Positions 18,501 to 25,618 of a DNA stretch of 54,602 nucleotides are shown piece by piece; position 1 is the first letter of the stretch, and every line of letters begins with the position of its first letter. Source of the DNA: Armatimonadota bacterium (lineage in GTDB: Bacteria > Armatimonadota > Fimbriimonadia > Fimbriimonadales > Fimbriimonadaceae); contig JAGQUX010000020.1 in the NCBI GenBank assembly GCA_020438215.1, positions 1 through 54,602 of the forward strand. Direction: 5' to 3'. The notes below the pieces were generated by a model, which worked only from the letters and a program-made list of their open reading frames with translations, was not told the DNA's origin and searched no databases. Both the position numbers and the translations under genes were made by a program.

Positions 18501-19044
18501 AACGAACAAAGATCGACTGCGTGGCGAGTTCAAGTACGGTGTTCGCACCACTCCGGATGATAAAGACATCATGATCCGGGATTACAAGCTGGCGTACCAA
18601 GCAAGTAAGAATTTCGCAATTGAGCATTCACTGCTCACCAACCCCGCGCAAAAGAAGAACAACGTTCTTCTCGGTACCGCTCCAATTGATGAGCGCAAAT
18701 CCAGTTGGAATGCGAAGTATCAAAACGATGCTCGCTTCAAGTTCGACCTGAGTTGGAATGAAACTAAGCGTTTGAATACTAACGAATCTTTGCGACGCGA
18801 AGCCAAGTTGAACATGACCTTGTTCGCGAACAATCCAAGCCCGATTGACATCAGCTACGGATTGCAACAATGGGATCGCCGTGGAGATCGTTCCTTGGCT
18901 CACGCATTCGGGTTGACCTTCAACCAACGCCCTGGCCCGAACCAAAGCTTCAGCTTCAGCCTTGAACGATTGAACTGGATTGATGGTCGTCCGGATAACA
19001 CCCGCGATTGGGGTCTCCGCCTTGATTACGGTCTGCGCTTCTAG
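15568..19044 (+). CDS. Large secreted beta-rich repeat protein, probable outer-membrane barrel
   Basis: A 1158-residue protein with an N-terminal signal (RRYALIACAAGTLPACAQ). Residues 30-125 resemble an immunoglobulin-like or plug domain (ITKERFTFPLRKGNIIAGSV). The rest is alternating polar/hydrophobic strands ending LRLDYGLRF. The terminal Phe fits recognition by the BAM complex. A recurring segment of the form VDxxFxxFxxLRExDxxQLxKExG appears near residues 234, 315, 391, 466 and, degenerate, 639, with a spacing of about 75-80 for the first four. No family is recognised. Adhesion, transport or cell-surface structure are all open. Confidence 0.85.
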   Translation: MRAWLRRYALIACAAGTLPACAQFTLNSDGQELKKTESATLQGKNGFDLIPITKERFTFPLRKGNIIAGSVRVELDGKALVEDKDYSIDLVSGTVAIRTSIRVGQSLRVQYRYDDTKKQTGEFGSSFMGGSSNAFNFQLSDGAKAFVGMGITERRADGTIVTTNVFGMNNSFKLGGSSSLNGFFMLGQSEKEQSSDMITGQQGRGDVDEDQGSAIVQELSSGALGGTLKLNYQDVDSRFTSAQAFVDAGASKETANNLVKEAGLKRSGFQLANAGVDGFRFGIGMNSVGDDKGKISWRNTALNVGGIQFNYSSQYVDKGFNKFNNIRESDAKQLMKEKGLMREAFGMAGNISGGKLAFDGFAVTTDDGAGVYRNTSKVELPWLKANMLDQRVDQEFTRFNDLRENDRGQLAKERGMSRFNYDIGVSLNSFAVNFNSWSLQEENNGFSAMDAGISLPGVSVQTWNRSIDEDFNGFNAFDGGDNKLFTNDIVAMYGAQYKPHGNDNRGIRTLNGTDRNGFRLGIGDAKNPWLNFNQVTVGSEDGGINLQTASAKFGPTEIAISTQKSTGDFNNQGQLLFTEQNILGTINGLSKDDFGFKTNFLGTGFSFSRMSASDPTGGAFREAIGISRKNFNVSYNRRSVDQEFNQVGRLVDPERQLLQSLLGFDQTEILGEWQVNNTLKLGFQKSDGVNSIMDQATSFRNAQVNWNLSKNTSIQVNSAAQSLSEAGEMLHDQQFNSVSVTQKMGNGALTVTDTKREFNGLNDPLPSSDAKTIKYEHQIDKKTSVSTEQTKIDFADGTKETQSANSVSTKLTDRFGLSVTDVRVNRDGELPDEARRDYGFWIDFGSGIKLNYGYKRNLKDDVNGGLQSSTTLSGGEAGGIKVDGATYNHNRIDGQREQHLGNVSLSSSKPFQFGAVQNFTFYYRTNTQKENFAWRKEDLAFGAGMSLGQVGLGYDYLSQINPSGARAIDRTFSLTTDRTNKDRLRGEFKYGVRTTPDDKDIMIRDYKLAYQASKNFAIEHSLLTNPAQKKNNVLLGTAPIDERKSSWNAKYQNDARFKFDLSWNETKRLNTNESLRREAKLNMTLFANNPSPIDISYGLQQWDRRGDRSLAHAFGLTFNQRPGPNQSFSFSLERLNWIDGRPDNTRDWGLRLDYGLRF

Positions 19045-19067
19045 TTTCAGATAGAATCGGCAGAGTC

Positions 19068-20150
19068 GTGGCGTCTTCGGTTCCAAATTTTTTTTACACT
19101 CCATCCATGCGGGCGTACGATTTTGGCCCGCAACATCCTCTTAAACCAGTACGGCTGGAACGAACAGTAGCTGTTCTCAATGCGGTTTTGGATGGGGAAC
19201 TGGAGTGCATCTCGCCCCGAAATGCAACCGCAAGCGAGATCGGTCAGGTTCACGATGACGAGCTCATTGAGATTGTTCAGGCGATGAGTCAAGGTGAAGA
19301 TGTTTCCCCTGAGGATCGGTTTGCTTTTGGATTTAGTTCGCACGACACGCCTCCATTCCTTGGGATGTGGGAAGCGTGCTTGCCCTACTGCGGAGCGGCC
19401 ATCGAAGCGGCTGAGCGCGTCAATGCGGGAGCCAAACGAGCTTTCAATATTGCCGGAGGGCTTCACCACGCTCAGCGGCACAAGTCGAGTGGCTTTTGCG
19501 TGTTCAATGACTGCGCGTTGTCTATTGTCACGCTGAAACAAAAGTTCGAACGGGTGATGTATATCGACATTGATCTCCATCACGGCGATGGCGTGGAGTT
19601 CATCTTTGATGATGATCCAGATGTCCTCACTTTTAGCATCCATGAAACAGGACGGACACTCTATCCCGGGACAGGGTTCGTGCAGGATGAGGGGTTTGCG
19701 GGTACGGCGTTCAATCTGCCGCTTGAACCGATGTCGACTGGCGATACTTGGCTCCTCGGATTCTCCGAAATTGCCCCTCGAATCATTGATTGGTTCAAGC
19801 CGGGGGCGATAGTTCTTCAATGCGGATGCGACGCTCATCGTAGCGACCCGCTTGGACATTTGAACTGCGCCGTCCAAGATTGGCTAGGAGCGGTGAAGTT
19901 GGTTCATGACCTGGATATTCCGATGGTGGTTTGCGGTGGAGGAGGCTACGACCTTGCTAATGTCCCCCGCATGTGGTCGGCAGCGTTTTTGGCCGCAAGT
20001 GGATTGGATGTTCCGGAGTTCATTCCGGAAACAATCCCGAAAGATTGGGGAATGACGACCTTTAGAGATACAACACCCAACCCAGAAGAGTGGGTTGGGC
20101 GCAAAGAAATGGAAGACGCTGTGGCTCAGCTTAAGAGCCGGCTCCGTTAG
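19068..20150 (+). CDS. acuC: AcuC-like class I histone-deacetylase-family protein
   Basis: A 360-residue zinc-dependent deacylase. Visible elements are YDFGPQHPLKPVRLERT, the GGLHHAQ active-site His pair, the DIDLHHGDG zinc ligands (Asp and His), the third ligand Asp in CGCDAH, and the transition-state Tyr in GGGGYDLANV. Bacterial AcuC removes acetyl groups from acetyl-CoA synthetase and similar proteins. It starts with GTG at 19068, because the essential FFYTPSMRAYDFG segment precedes the first ATG (19107) in part. The stop overlaps the convergent small gene by four bases. The acs and acuA genes are not here, so the substrate is inferred from family only. Confidence 0.9.
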   Translation: MASSVPNFFYTPSMRAYDFGPQHPLKPVRLERTVAVLNAVLDGELECISPRNATASEIGQVHDDELIEIVQAMSQGEDVSPEDRFAFGFSSHDTPPFLGMWEACLPYCGAAIEAAERVNAGAKRAFNIAGGLHHAQRHKSSGFCVFNDCALSIVTLKQKFERVMYIDIDLHHGDGVEFIFDDDPDVLTFSIHETGRTLYPGTGFVQDEGFAGTAFNLPLEPMSTGDTWLLGFSEIAPRIIDWFKPGAIVLQCGCDAHRSDPLGHLNCAVQDWLGAVKLVHDLDIPMVVCGGGGYDLANVPRMWSAAFLAASGLDVPEFIPETIPKDWGMTTFRDTTPNPEEWVGRKEMEDAVAQLKSRLR

Positions 20151-20389
20151 GTGCGGTAGGTACAGTCCAGCACAACATCTTTGATGCCTTGCCGGGTGCG
20201 GAGCACTTTAGCAATCGTCTCAACTTCAGCGCGAACGTCGCTCGGACCACCTTTGATTGTCCCAACGGCACCGCGAACATAGCACACACCGTGGGTCACG
20301 CGGATATCGGCGCGGGTGGTGTCAAGATTGCGCTTACTGAATTCTTGTCGCGCCATTTTGTTTGCGGCGACGTCTGCGGCATTGGCCAT
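20147..20389 (-). CDS. Small BON-like protein
   Basis: An 80-residue protein. After a helical start (ANAADVAANKMARQEF) it shows the alpha-beta pattern of a BON half-domain: ADIRVTHGVCYVRGAVG, then VETIAKVLRTRQGIKDVVLD. BON domains often bind membranes or peptidoglycan, but this one lacks a signal peptide. The family call is tentative. Confidence 0.7.
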   Translation of the reverse strand: MANAADVAANKMARQEFSKRNLDTTRADIRVTHGVCYVRGAVGTIKGGPSDVRAEVETIAKVLRTRQGIKDVVLDCTYRT

Positions 20390-20395
20390 ATATTA

Positions 20396-20401
20396 ATAGT
20401 A
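20396..20401 (-). promoter_or_regulatory. -10 element of a probable leaderless promoter for the BON-like gene
   Basis: TACTAT, six bases (TAATAT), then ATG at 20389. Confidence 0.5.
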
Positions 20402-20875
20402 TCCCGATTTCAGCGGGTTTTCGTGGAAGTTATAGAGAACAGGGGGACATCGCAGATCCGCGAGTCCCCTCCAGGGTGTTTTGATATGCTGATCGAGGTT
20501 AGGCGCACACGCTCGCCATGGGCATGATCAGAATGTAAAAACGGTGGTAGTGCCTAGTCGTGATCCGGTGGCGTCATCGGTCGGTCTCCGCGAGAGCGTC
20601 TCGAGTGAGCCCCCAGGCTCCGGCAATAGCTGCAATAGCGACGAAGAATGTAACTAGTGTCATCATATTAGAGGGTTTCCTTGGTGTTTCCTTGGAATTC
20701 AAAACTAAGAACAAGTGATGTTTTCCACGCCTCAGTCACGTTTTGAGATGGTTTGGCTAGCACGGTTACCAGGGTTGGACTAAACTCAGGAGAAGTTACT
20801 GACGGAGACTTTGCCAGGCAGAAGATTCACCAGCAGAACTTTTGCTAGGGCTGAACCGTTAGTTCAATTGAACCT
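20402..20875. other. Intergenic region with one possible small gene
   Basis: The region holds a hairpin (AGGGGGAC near 20442 with GTCCCCT near 20465), a candidate 30-codon frame on the minus strand (annotated separately), and a short tandem repeat GTTTCCTTGG (20675-20684, 20686-20695). Beyond these I see nothing coding. The segment from 20700 to 20875 must carry the promoter of the next gene, but no consensus boxes are obvious. Confidence 0.5.
20574..20666 (-). CDS. Possible 30-residue single-helix membrane peptide
   Basis: The frame starts ATG-ATG, encodes MMTLVTFFVAIAAIAGAWG and finishes with a charged tail (LTRDALAETDR). This is the profile of a bacterial one-helix miniprotein, with the tail probably cytosolic. 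An AAGGAAA ribosome-site candidate lies about 12 bases upstream, which is a little far. It is the only frame of this character in the 486-base gap. It could be chance, since conservation cannot be tested here. Confidence 0.4.
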   Translation of the reverse strand: MMTLVTFFVAIAAIAGAWGLTRDALAETDR

Positions 20876-23260
20876 ATGAATGCCCTCCTTTTTTCCCTCA
20901 TTACGCTCACATCACAAGAAAAGACGGAAATTGTCAGTTTTCCGAATTCAGATGTGAAATTAGTGCGATTCATGGGGGATCGCCCCCGCCAAGAGCTTCG
21001 ATATCAAGGCAAAAGCTTGGATTGGAAACTTCCATATGGCTGGACAGCTAGGGTCGGGCAGACAGGATTTGGGGCACAATTTGACGGTGGGCGTGTTGTC
21101 ACGAGCATAGGAGCGGGTGATTCCAAGAGTCGCCTGCAAATCACCCAGACTTACGAATTTGCTGACCCCTCCCAAGTGAAAGGACTCCGCTACACTGATG
21201 CATTCTCGGGTTCAGCGAAGTTCAATATCATTCCGAATCGGCAGTGGGAGGCACGGTTCGGCGGATGGCCCGTTGTCGATAAGCCCGGTGAATACGGTTT
21301 CGTTTCTGCAAGCAAGCGCGTTCCTCCGCACAAACTCGCTTTCTCGTATGAGATTGACTTGAATCCCGGCTCAGAACCCCTGTCCGATTTGATTTGGAAG
21401 GAAAATCTGACGGGTGCGGCTGGTGAAGATCTGTTCATGCAACCCGCTCCACAGATGGTTCCGTTCCAGCATTACGCTGCGGAGATCGTCAAGGCACGGT
21501 TCTTTCCTCAGCATTGGAACGAAGTGGGATATCCGGGTGAGATCACTAAGGATCGGTGGTGGCGCGGCGAGGTGAACGGAGTGAAGGTTGCGGCACCGGC
21601 GGGGAGCAAAACTGCTCGATTCACCCGTGATGAGAACTCAATGCTTCCTGCGATTGGGCTCCATTATTGGGGCACGAAGATGAAGCAAGGCTCGTGGCAA
21701 GTGCTTGCGGATCAAATCGCGCGACTAGCGATGACAACTCCTCCCGGTCGGATAGGTGGTGAATTCGATCTCCTCGAAAAGAAGTGGAAGATTGGAACAA
21801 CGGATGACGAAGCGGCAACGGCATTTTGGATGTTCAAATATGCAGGCTTGACGACAGACGAGGCACTGGCGGCTGATCTCATCAAGTCGGCGAGGGAGGC
21901 ACACTCCCGAATGCAAGGCTCGAATCGAACCCCTGCTCAGATGGCGCTTGCGAGCCTGTTTGGCGAAAAACCGCAGATCAAGCCGCTCTCCAATGGTGAC
22001 TTGGCAGGCTGGACATGGGCGATTTTGGCTGACCCAACCGTGGATGCAGATAGAGCATTCATGGCTTTACAAAATCAGAATCCGACCGATCCTCGCCACT
22101 TTGGATTGATCGGTCCTCAGGCACGCCCTTGGAATACTTACTCTATTCTGGGTTCTTTCGCATTGGCTTTGAATGGGCAAGCGAGAGAGCGTGACATGCT
22201 GATCAAGCGCGGTGTGTTGGGGATCCGAGCGACATTTGCGCAAGGGAACTTGATTGCGGAAAACTCCGAGCTCGGCTTTGGTACGGAGTCAGTGATGACA
22301 AGCTACATGTGCGAGGCCGGAACTGATTTGGCGGGTAAGCCCAGCTACCGCCGTGAATCAACCGACGGTGCATTGCTGGGTGTGTTGGCACTCTTTGATT
22401 TGAGTTTCGGTTCGGTTTATCGTTCTCAATCAGGCAACTGGATTCCAATAGATGCGATTGCACGACGGGAAGACGGACACTTTGCAAACCTGCTTCTCGG
22501 GAATGTGCTTCCTTATGCAACTGGAGTGCCTCACACAACGAGCGTGGACGCAAAAGGCACCGCCACAAAAATCGAAGTGGATCGTGGATGGCCGACGATT
22601 GCATTTGCCGAGCCTCATCTCCGAGATCAAGACGTGTATCTGATTGCCTCACCGGGGAACTCCTTGACTGGAAATGAACCGAAAAAGAGGGACGTCTCAG
22701 TGGTTTTTGGAACGTCTCGCTCTGCCATGAAAGCGGGCGCACGAGGATTCGAAACCAAATTGAATCCAGCTACATTGCCAAAAGAGAACTTCCTAATCAC
22801 GGGAGAATTGGATGGTTATCAAATCCAGCAGTCCTTCGACATTCTGCTGAGCCCGCCAGAGAAGTTAGATGTCAGTTTTGGGCCACGAGGATGGACTCGG
22901 AGCGGTGGTCTTGATGCCATCGGTTGTCCTACGCTCTATGCCAACTTCGACTACATCCTGAGCACGGCTGACAATAAGACGGGCGGCCGATCCGCGCTGC
23001 CGGCCGGGACGATCACTTCGGCCCAATTCTTTGGCTATAAGGGCACAGTGTCGTTTGATCTGATGGGTGAAGGCGAGAATTCCGTCCAGCTTTGGGACAT
23101 GACGGACCGCAAGATGCTCCGCAGTGATCAACCGGAGAAAGGGAAGTCGAATCGCGTAGAGTGGGAGCTCGATTTGGTTCCCGGGCATATGCTCCAAATT
23201 CGGTTGGTTGATGCTGGCCCTGGCTACGTGGAAATCACGAGGATGAAAGTGAGCGGGTAA
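20876..23260 (+). CDS. Large protein of unknown function, probably secreted
   Basis: A 794-residue protein with a short hydrophobic N-terminus (MNALLFSLITLTSQ) that may be a signal peptide. Residues 20-260 are beta-rich, with several Trp (WKLPYGWTARVGQ, DRWWRGEVNG). Residues 280-520 are helical and contain AAAFWMFKY-like stretches and GLIGPQARPWNTYS, suggesting an alpha/alpha toroid. The C-terminus returns to beta strands. The pattern recalls polysaccharide-active proteins, but no family or catalytic residue can be named. Its stop codon lies in the loop of a hairpin shared with the convergent gene. Confidence 0.85.
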   Translation: MNALLFSLITLTSQEKTEIVSFPNSDVKLVRFMGDRPRQELRYQGKSLDWKLPYGWTARVGQTGFGAQFDGGRVVTSIGAGDSKSRLQITQTYEFADPSQVKGLRYTDAFSGSAKFNIIPNRQWEARFGGWPVVDKPGEYGFVSASKRVPPHKLAFSYEIDLNPGSEPLSDLIWKENLTGAAGEDLFMQPAPQMVPFQHYAAEIVKARFFPQHWNEVGYPGEITKDRWWRGEVNGVKVAAPAGSKTARFTRDENSMLPAIGLHYWGTKMKQGSWQVLADQIARLAMTTPPGRIGGEFDLLEKKWKIGTTDDEAATAFWMFKYAGLTTDEALAADLIKSAREAHSRMQGSNRTPAQMALASLFGEKPQIKPLSNGDLAGWTWAILADPTVDADRAFMALQNQNPTDPRHFGLIGPQARPWNTYSILGSFALALNGQARERDMLIKRGVLGIRATFAQGNLIAENSELGFGTESVMTSYMCEAGTDLAGKPSYRRESTDGALLGVLALFDLSFGSVYRSQSGNWIPIDAIARREDGHFANLLLGNVLPYATGVPHTTSVDAKGTATKIEVDRGWPTIAFAEPHLRDQDVYLIASPGNSLTGNEPKKRDVSVVFGTSRSAMKAGARGFETKLNPATLPKENFLITGELDGYQIQQSFDILLSPPEKLDVSFGPRGWTRSGGLDAIGCPTLYANFDYILSTADNKTGGRSALPAGTITSAQFFGYKGTVSFDLMGEGENSVQLWDMTDRKMLRSDQPEKGKSNRVEWELDLVPGHMLQIRLVDAGPGYVEITRMKVSG

Positions 23261-23280
23261 CGCTCACTTCTTCTCTTTAT
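23247..23280 (+). terminator. Terminator between convergent genes, enclosing both stop codons
   Basis: AAGTGAGCG (23247-23255) pairs with CGCTCACTT (23261-23269) around GGTAA, followed on the plus strand by CTTCTCTTTAT. The plus-strand TAA is in the loop and the minus-strand TGA is in the right arm. Confidence 0.65.
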
Positions 23281-24157
23281 CAATAGCGATCTTCTCGATC
23301 TGGAAGGCTTCTGTCGTCTTCGCCTTGACGGGCGTTCCAATCGTTGCGCGAATTGTGCGCTGTTTGAAGATGCCCCGTAGCTTGTGATCAACGCTGGAAA
23401 CGAGATCAGTGATCTCGCCCATTGCTTGGGCGGCAACGACAGCATCGACTCCGACTAAGCTGGAAACTTCTCCGCGAGTGAATGCATCGAGTGCAGTGCC
23501 AAGCGAGAGCTTCTTACTGTTCTTGCCGGGTTCGTCCATGATCTCCGTGGTTTTCTTCAGCCCAAGTTCTTCGCTCAGCTTCTTGAATTCTTCGCGGGAT
23601 TCGTCCACCTTCTCGCCGTTTTCAATCTTCTCGACGATGCTGGCTAGGGCTTCTCGGCTTTCGGGGTTCTGCCAAAGCTTGTCGATGGAAGCAGCATCCA
23701 CCCGGTCGGCGGTGTTTTCTTGGGTGAACTCGAATGTGTCTTCGCCCGACATGCCGGTGAGGTCAATCTTGCGTCCATCGGAGAGGGTGAGTTCTCCGAA
23801 CTCCATTTCAAGGCGAGCAGGGCGGTTTGCGACCGCATTGGCAAGGCTTGCACCACGTGATCGAGTGACGGTGGCATGAGCGCGAGTCCCTTTTGTAATC
23901 ACGACGGTGTTTCCAACCATGACATCGTTCATAACGGCCAGGTCGATTGTCTCGCCTTCCTTTGAGCCACCAGCATCGATAGTCTCAAGAAGGACAAAGC
24001 CGATCTCTGTGCCCGGTTTGACGGTCACAACCTCTTTCTTAGCCGTGCCGACGCCGGGAATTTTGAGGGAGCCTTGCCCCAGGCTGTAAGCTCCGTAGCC
24101 AAACGCTCCGAGTACCGCCAGACCACCAATCACTTTGAGTGCTTTCATCGCCATCAT
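23264..24157 (-). CDS. Membrane-anchored protein of unknown function, last gene of the minus-strand run
   Basis: A 297-residue protein. The N-terminal helix (ALKVIGGLAVLGAFGYGAYSLG) is a signal anchor. A beta domain from about residue 40 contains VKPGTEIGFVLLETIDAG and VVITKGTRAHATVTRSR, a pattern seen in envelope proteins that set a tunable barrel. The middle (about 150-225) is helical and charged, and the end is RTIRATIGTPVKAK followed by a basic tail. No family assigned. It starts 27 bases after the DinB gene. Confidence 0.82.
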   Translation of the reverse strand: MMAMKALKVIGGLAVLGAFGYGAYSLGQGSLKIPGVGTAKKEVVTVKPGTEIGFVLLETIDAGGSKEGETIDLAVMNDVMVGNTVVITKGTRAHATVTRSRGASLANAVANRPARLEMEFGELTLSDGRKIDLTGMSGEDTFEFTQENTADRVDAASIDKLWQNPESREALASIVEKIENGEKVDESREEFKKLSEELGLKKTTEIMDEPGKNSKKLSLGTALDAFTRGEVSSLVGVDAVVAAQAMGEITDLVSSVDHKLRGIFKQRTIRATIGTPVKAKTTEAFQIEKIAIDKEKK

Positions 24158-24184
24158 TCCATACGCTTACCGCGTCAATTCGGT

Positions 24185-24649
24185 TCAACGATTGCGGGTT
24201 TTGCCCCATTCCCACAAGCTGTAAGATTGGGATTGACTGAGTTCGCACTCGGCGTGGCGAAGGGCGATCTCAATCATCGCCCAGTGATAAGATTCGTGAG
24301 CGACCAGGTATCCCAGTTGATCCGAAGCAGACTTGCTACTTTTCTTCTTGTCCGGTTCCCAATTCGTGAACTCTTCGATCCAGGCTTGTTTGCTGACCTC
24401 CAAGGCTTGGCGCAGATCTTCGGTAGTGACCTTGTAGTTCTTGTCCCATTTGGGGAGAGCCTCACTCCACTTTGCCTTATTGAATTGCTCTAGCCACATG
24501 CGCCGAACGGTATAAATGTGCCGAAAAGTGGCGCGAACTCCCTGACCCTTTGGAAGCTTGACATCCAGTTGTTCTTCCGAGAGTTGGTCGAGGAGGTAGG
24601 CCGTGTGTTCCGCGCAGATTTGGTAGGTTCTGGCAAGCTCAACGGACAT
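24185..24649 (-). CDS. DinB-like (YfiT/DinB four-helix bundle) protein
   Basis: A 154-residue four-helix bundle. The three candidate metal-ligand His residues are in ATFRHIYTVRR (about residue 44) and VAHESYHWAMIE (about 117-121). Family members include thiol S-transferases that use bacillithiol or mycothiol, and proteins of unknown role; the name comes from a DNA-damage-induced Bacillus gene. The start overlaps the stop of the lipoprotein gene (TAATG), indicating translational coupling. Confidence 0.88.
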   Translation of the reverse strand: MSVELARTYQICAEHTAYLLDQLSEEQLDVKLPKGQGVRATFRHIYTVRRMWLEQFNKAKWSEALPKWDKNYKVTTEDLRQALEVSKQAWIEEFTNWEPDKKKSSKSASDQLGYLVAHESYHWAMIEIALRHAECELSQSQSYSLWEWGKTRNR

Positions 24650-25149
24650 TACTGTTGCTTGCCTTTCATAATGCGAACGCGAATACTTGATCCAGCTTCC
24701 GCTTTTGTGACTTCTATGAACGCCATTCGCTCCTCATCAATGTTGCCGATGATAAAGGTGGTCGCTCCAGCGGATTGCACGTCCGGCTTATCGAATTGCT
24801 GAGAATAGAAGTCGATGACTTTCTCATCTCCGTCTTCCGATTCGAGTTCGTAGGTGTATTCCTCGTAATCGTTGGCATCCGTTTCGTACGAGGCTTTGTC
24901 GGCGGCGACACTGTTCGGATAGAGGGCCAGACCGTAAGAAGCAAAGTCTTGGTCGTTGACGATTTTGGTTTGCTTCTTGTTGGAGGTCGCCGCGTTCTTG
25001 CCTTGAGGTTGGCTCATGCGGCTGGGGTCGTTGCCGGTCTCAATCAGTTCCTTCTCGCGGGGAGTGAGATTAGCATTCTTCTTATTCCCGCAACCGATGA
25101 GACTGGTGGAGACGATGGCAACAAGGCCAATCCAAACAAAGCGATTCAT
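24649..25149 (-). CDS. Lipoprotein of unknown function
   Basis: A 166-residue protein. The signal peptide MNRFVWIGLVAIVSTS ends at lipobox LIGC, so Cys would be lipidated and processed; Lnt is encoded in this window at 47025. The mature part is acidic and Lys-rich, then forms a compact alpha/beta domain (YGLALYPNSV, EKVIDFYSQQFD, TTFIIGNIDEERMAFIEV). The frame stays open to 25515, but that extension is antisense to the HIT gene and would bury the signal peptide. ATG 25149 is therefore the start. Confidence 0.88.
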   Translation of the reverse strand: MNRFVWIGLVAIVSTSLIGCGNKKNANLTPREKELIETGNDPSRMSQPQGKNAATSNKKQTKIVNDQDFASYGLALYPNSVAADKASYETDANDYEEYTYELESEDGDEKVIDFYSQQFDKPDVQSAGATTFIIGNIDEERMAFIEVTKAEAGSSIRVRIMKGKQQ

Positions 25150-25183
25150 GTTTATTGAGACGATCAAACTGGGTTCGGGAGTG

Positions 25184-25618
25184 TCAATCCTTTTCAATAT
25201 GAGCCCGAATCTTCTGGAGAAGTTCGCCGTGAACTTCGGGAGAAAACCGGGGAGCGATGTTCCAATCGTAGAACCAGATCGGCTTTGTGCGGAGCTCCTC
25301 CAGTTCTGTGTTAGAGCGCGGTAAGACATGAGCGTGGAGTGCTGGCTCCAGGTTGCCAAGCATTTCGTAGTTGATACGATCAGCTCCGGTAACGGCAAGA
25401 ACTGCATCACCAATCCGCGCCATATCAGTGAGGAATTGCGCACGTCCATTTTCATCCAGCGCATTAAGGTGAGGCACCACTGGATCGGGGAGGAGAAGGC
25501 AATAGCCTTCAACAACCTGGATTTCTCCCATGATCACCCAGCCACTCGGCATTTTTGTGACAAGGCTGGGGTGAGTGCCTTCGCGGCAGGATTCTACGAA
25601 TCGGTGGATTGCAGTCAT
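25184..25618 (-). CDS. HIT-family hydrolase/transferase-like protein
   Basis: A 144-residue protein. HIT proteins cleave or transfer nucleotides using a His triad. Here the segment is NLEPALHAHVLPRS, with two of the alternating His positions visible and the third degenerate. VVPHLNALD and PSGWVIMGEIQVVEGYCLLLP resemble the family core. The ATG overlaps the stop of the upstream gene (ATGA). It may be an active phosphohydrolase with an altered triad. Confidence 0.82.
   Translation of the reverse strand: MTAIHRFVESCREGTHPSLVTKMPSGWVIMGEIQVVEGYCLLLPDPVVPHLNALDENGRAQFLTDMARIGDAVLAVTGADRINYEMLGNLEPALHAHVLPRSNTELEELRTKPIWFYDWNIAPRFSPEVHGELLQKIRAHIEKD

Noticed and set aside
19047-19877. A 276-codon minus-strand frame opposite the AcuC-like gene
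   Set aside because: The plus strand encodes a clear deacetylase with all metal ligands.
25150-25515. N-terminal extension of the lipoprotein frame
   Set aside because: It would overlap the HIT gene antiparallel in reading sense and displace the signal peptide and lipobox; ATG 25149 is the sensible start.
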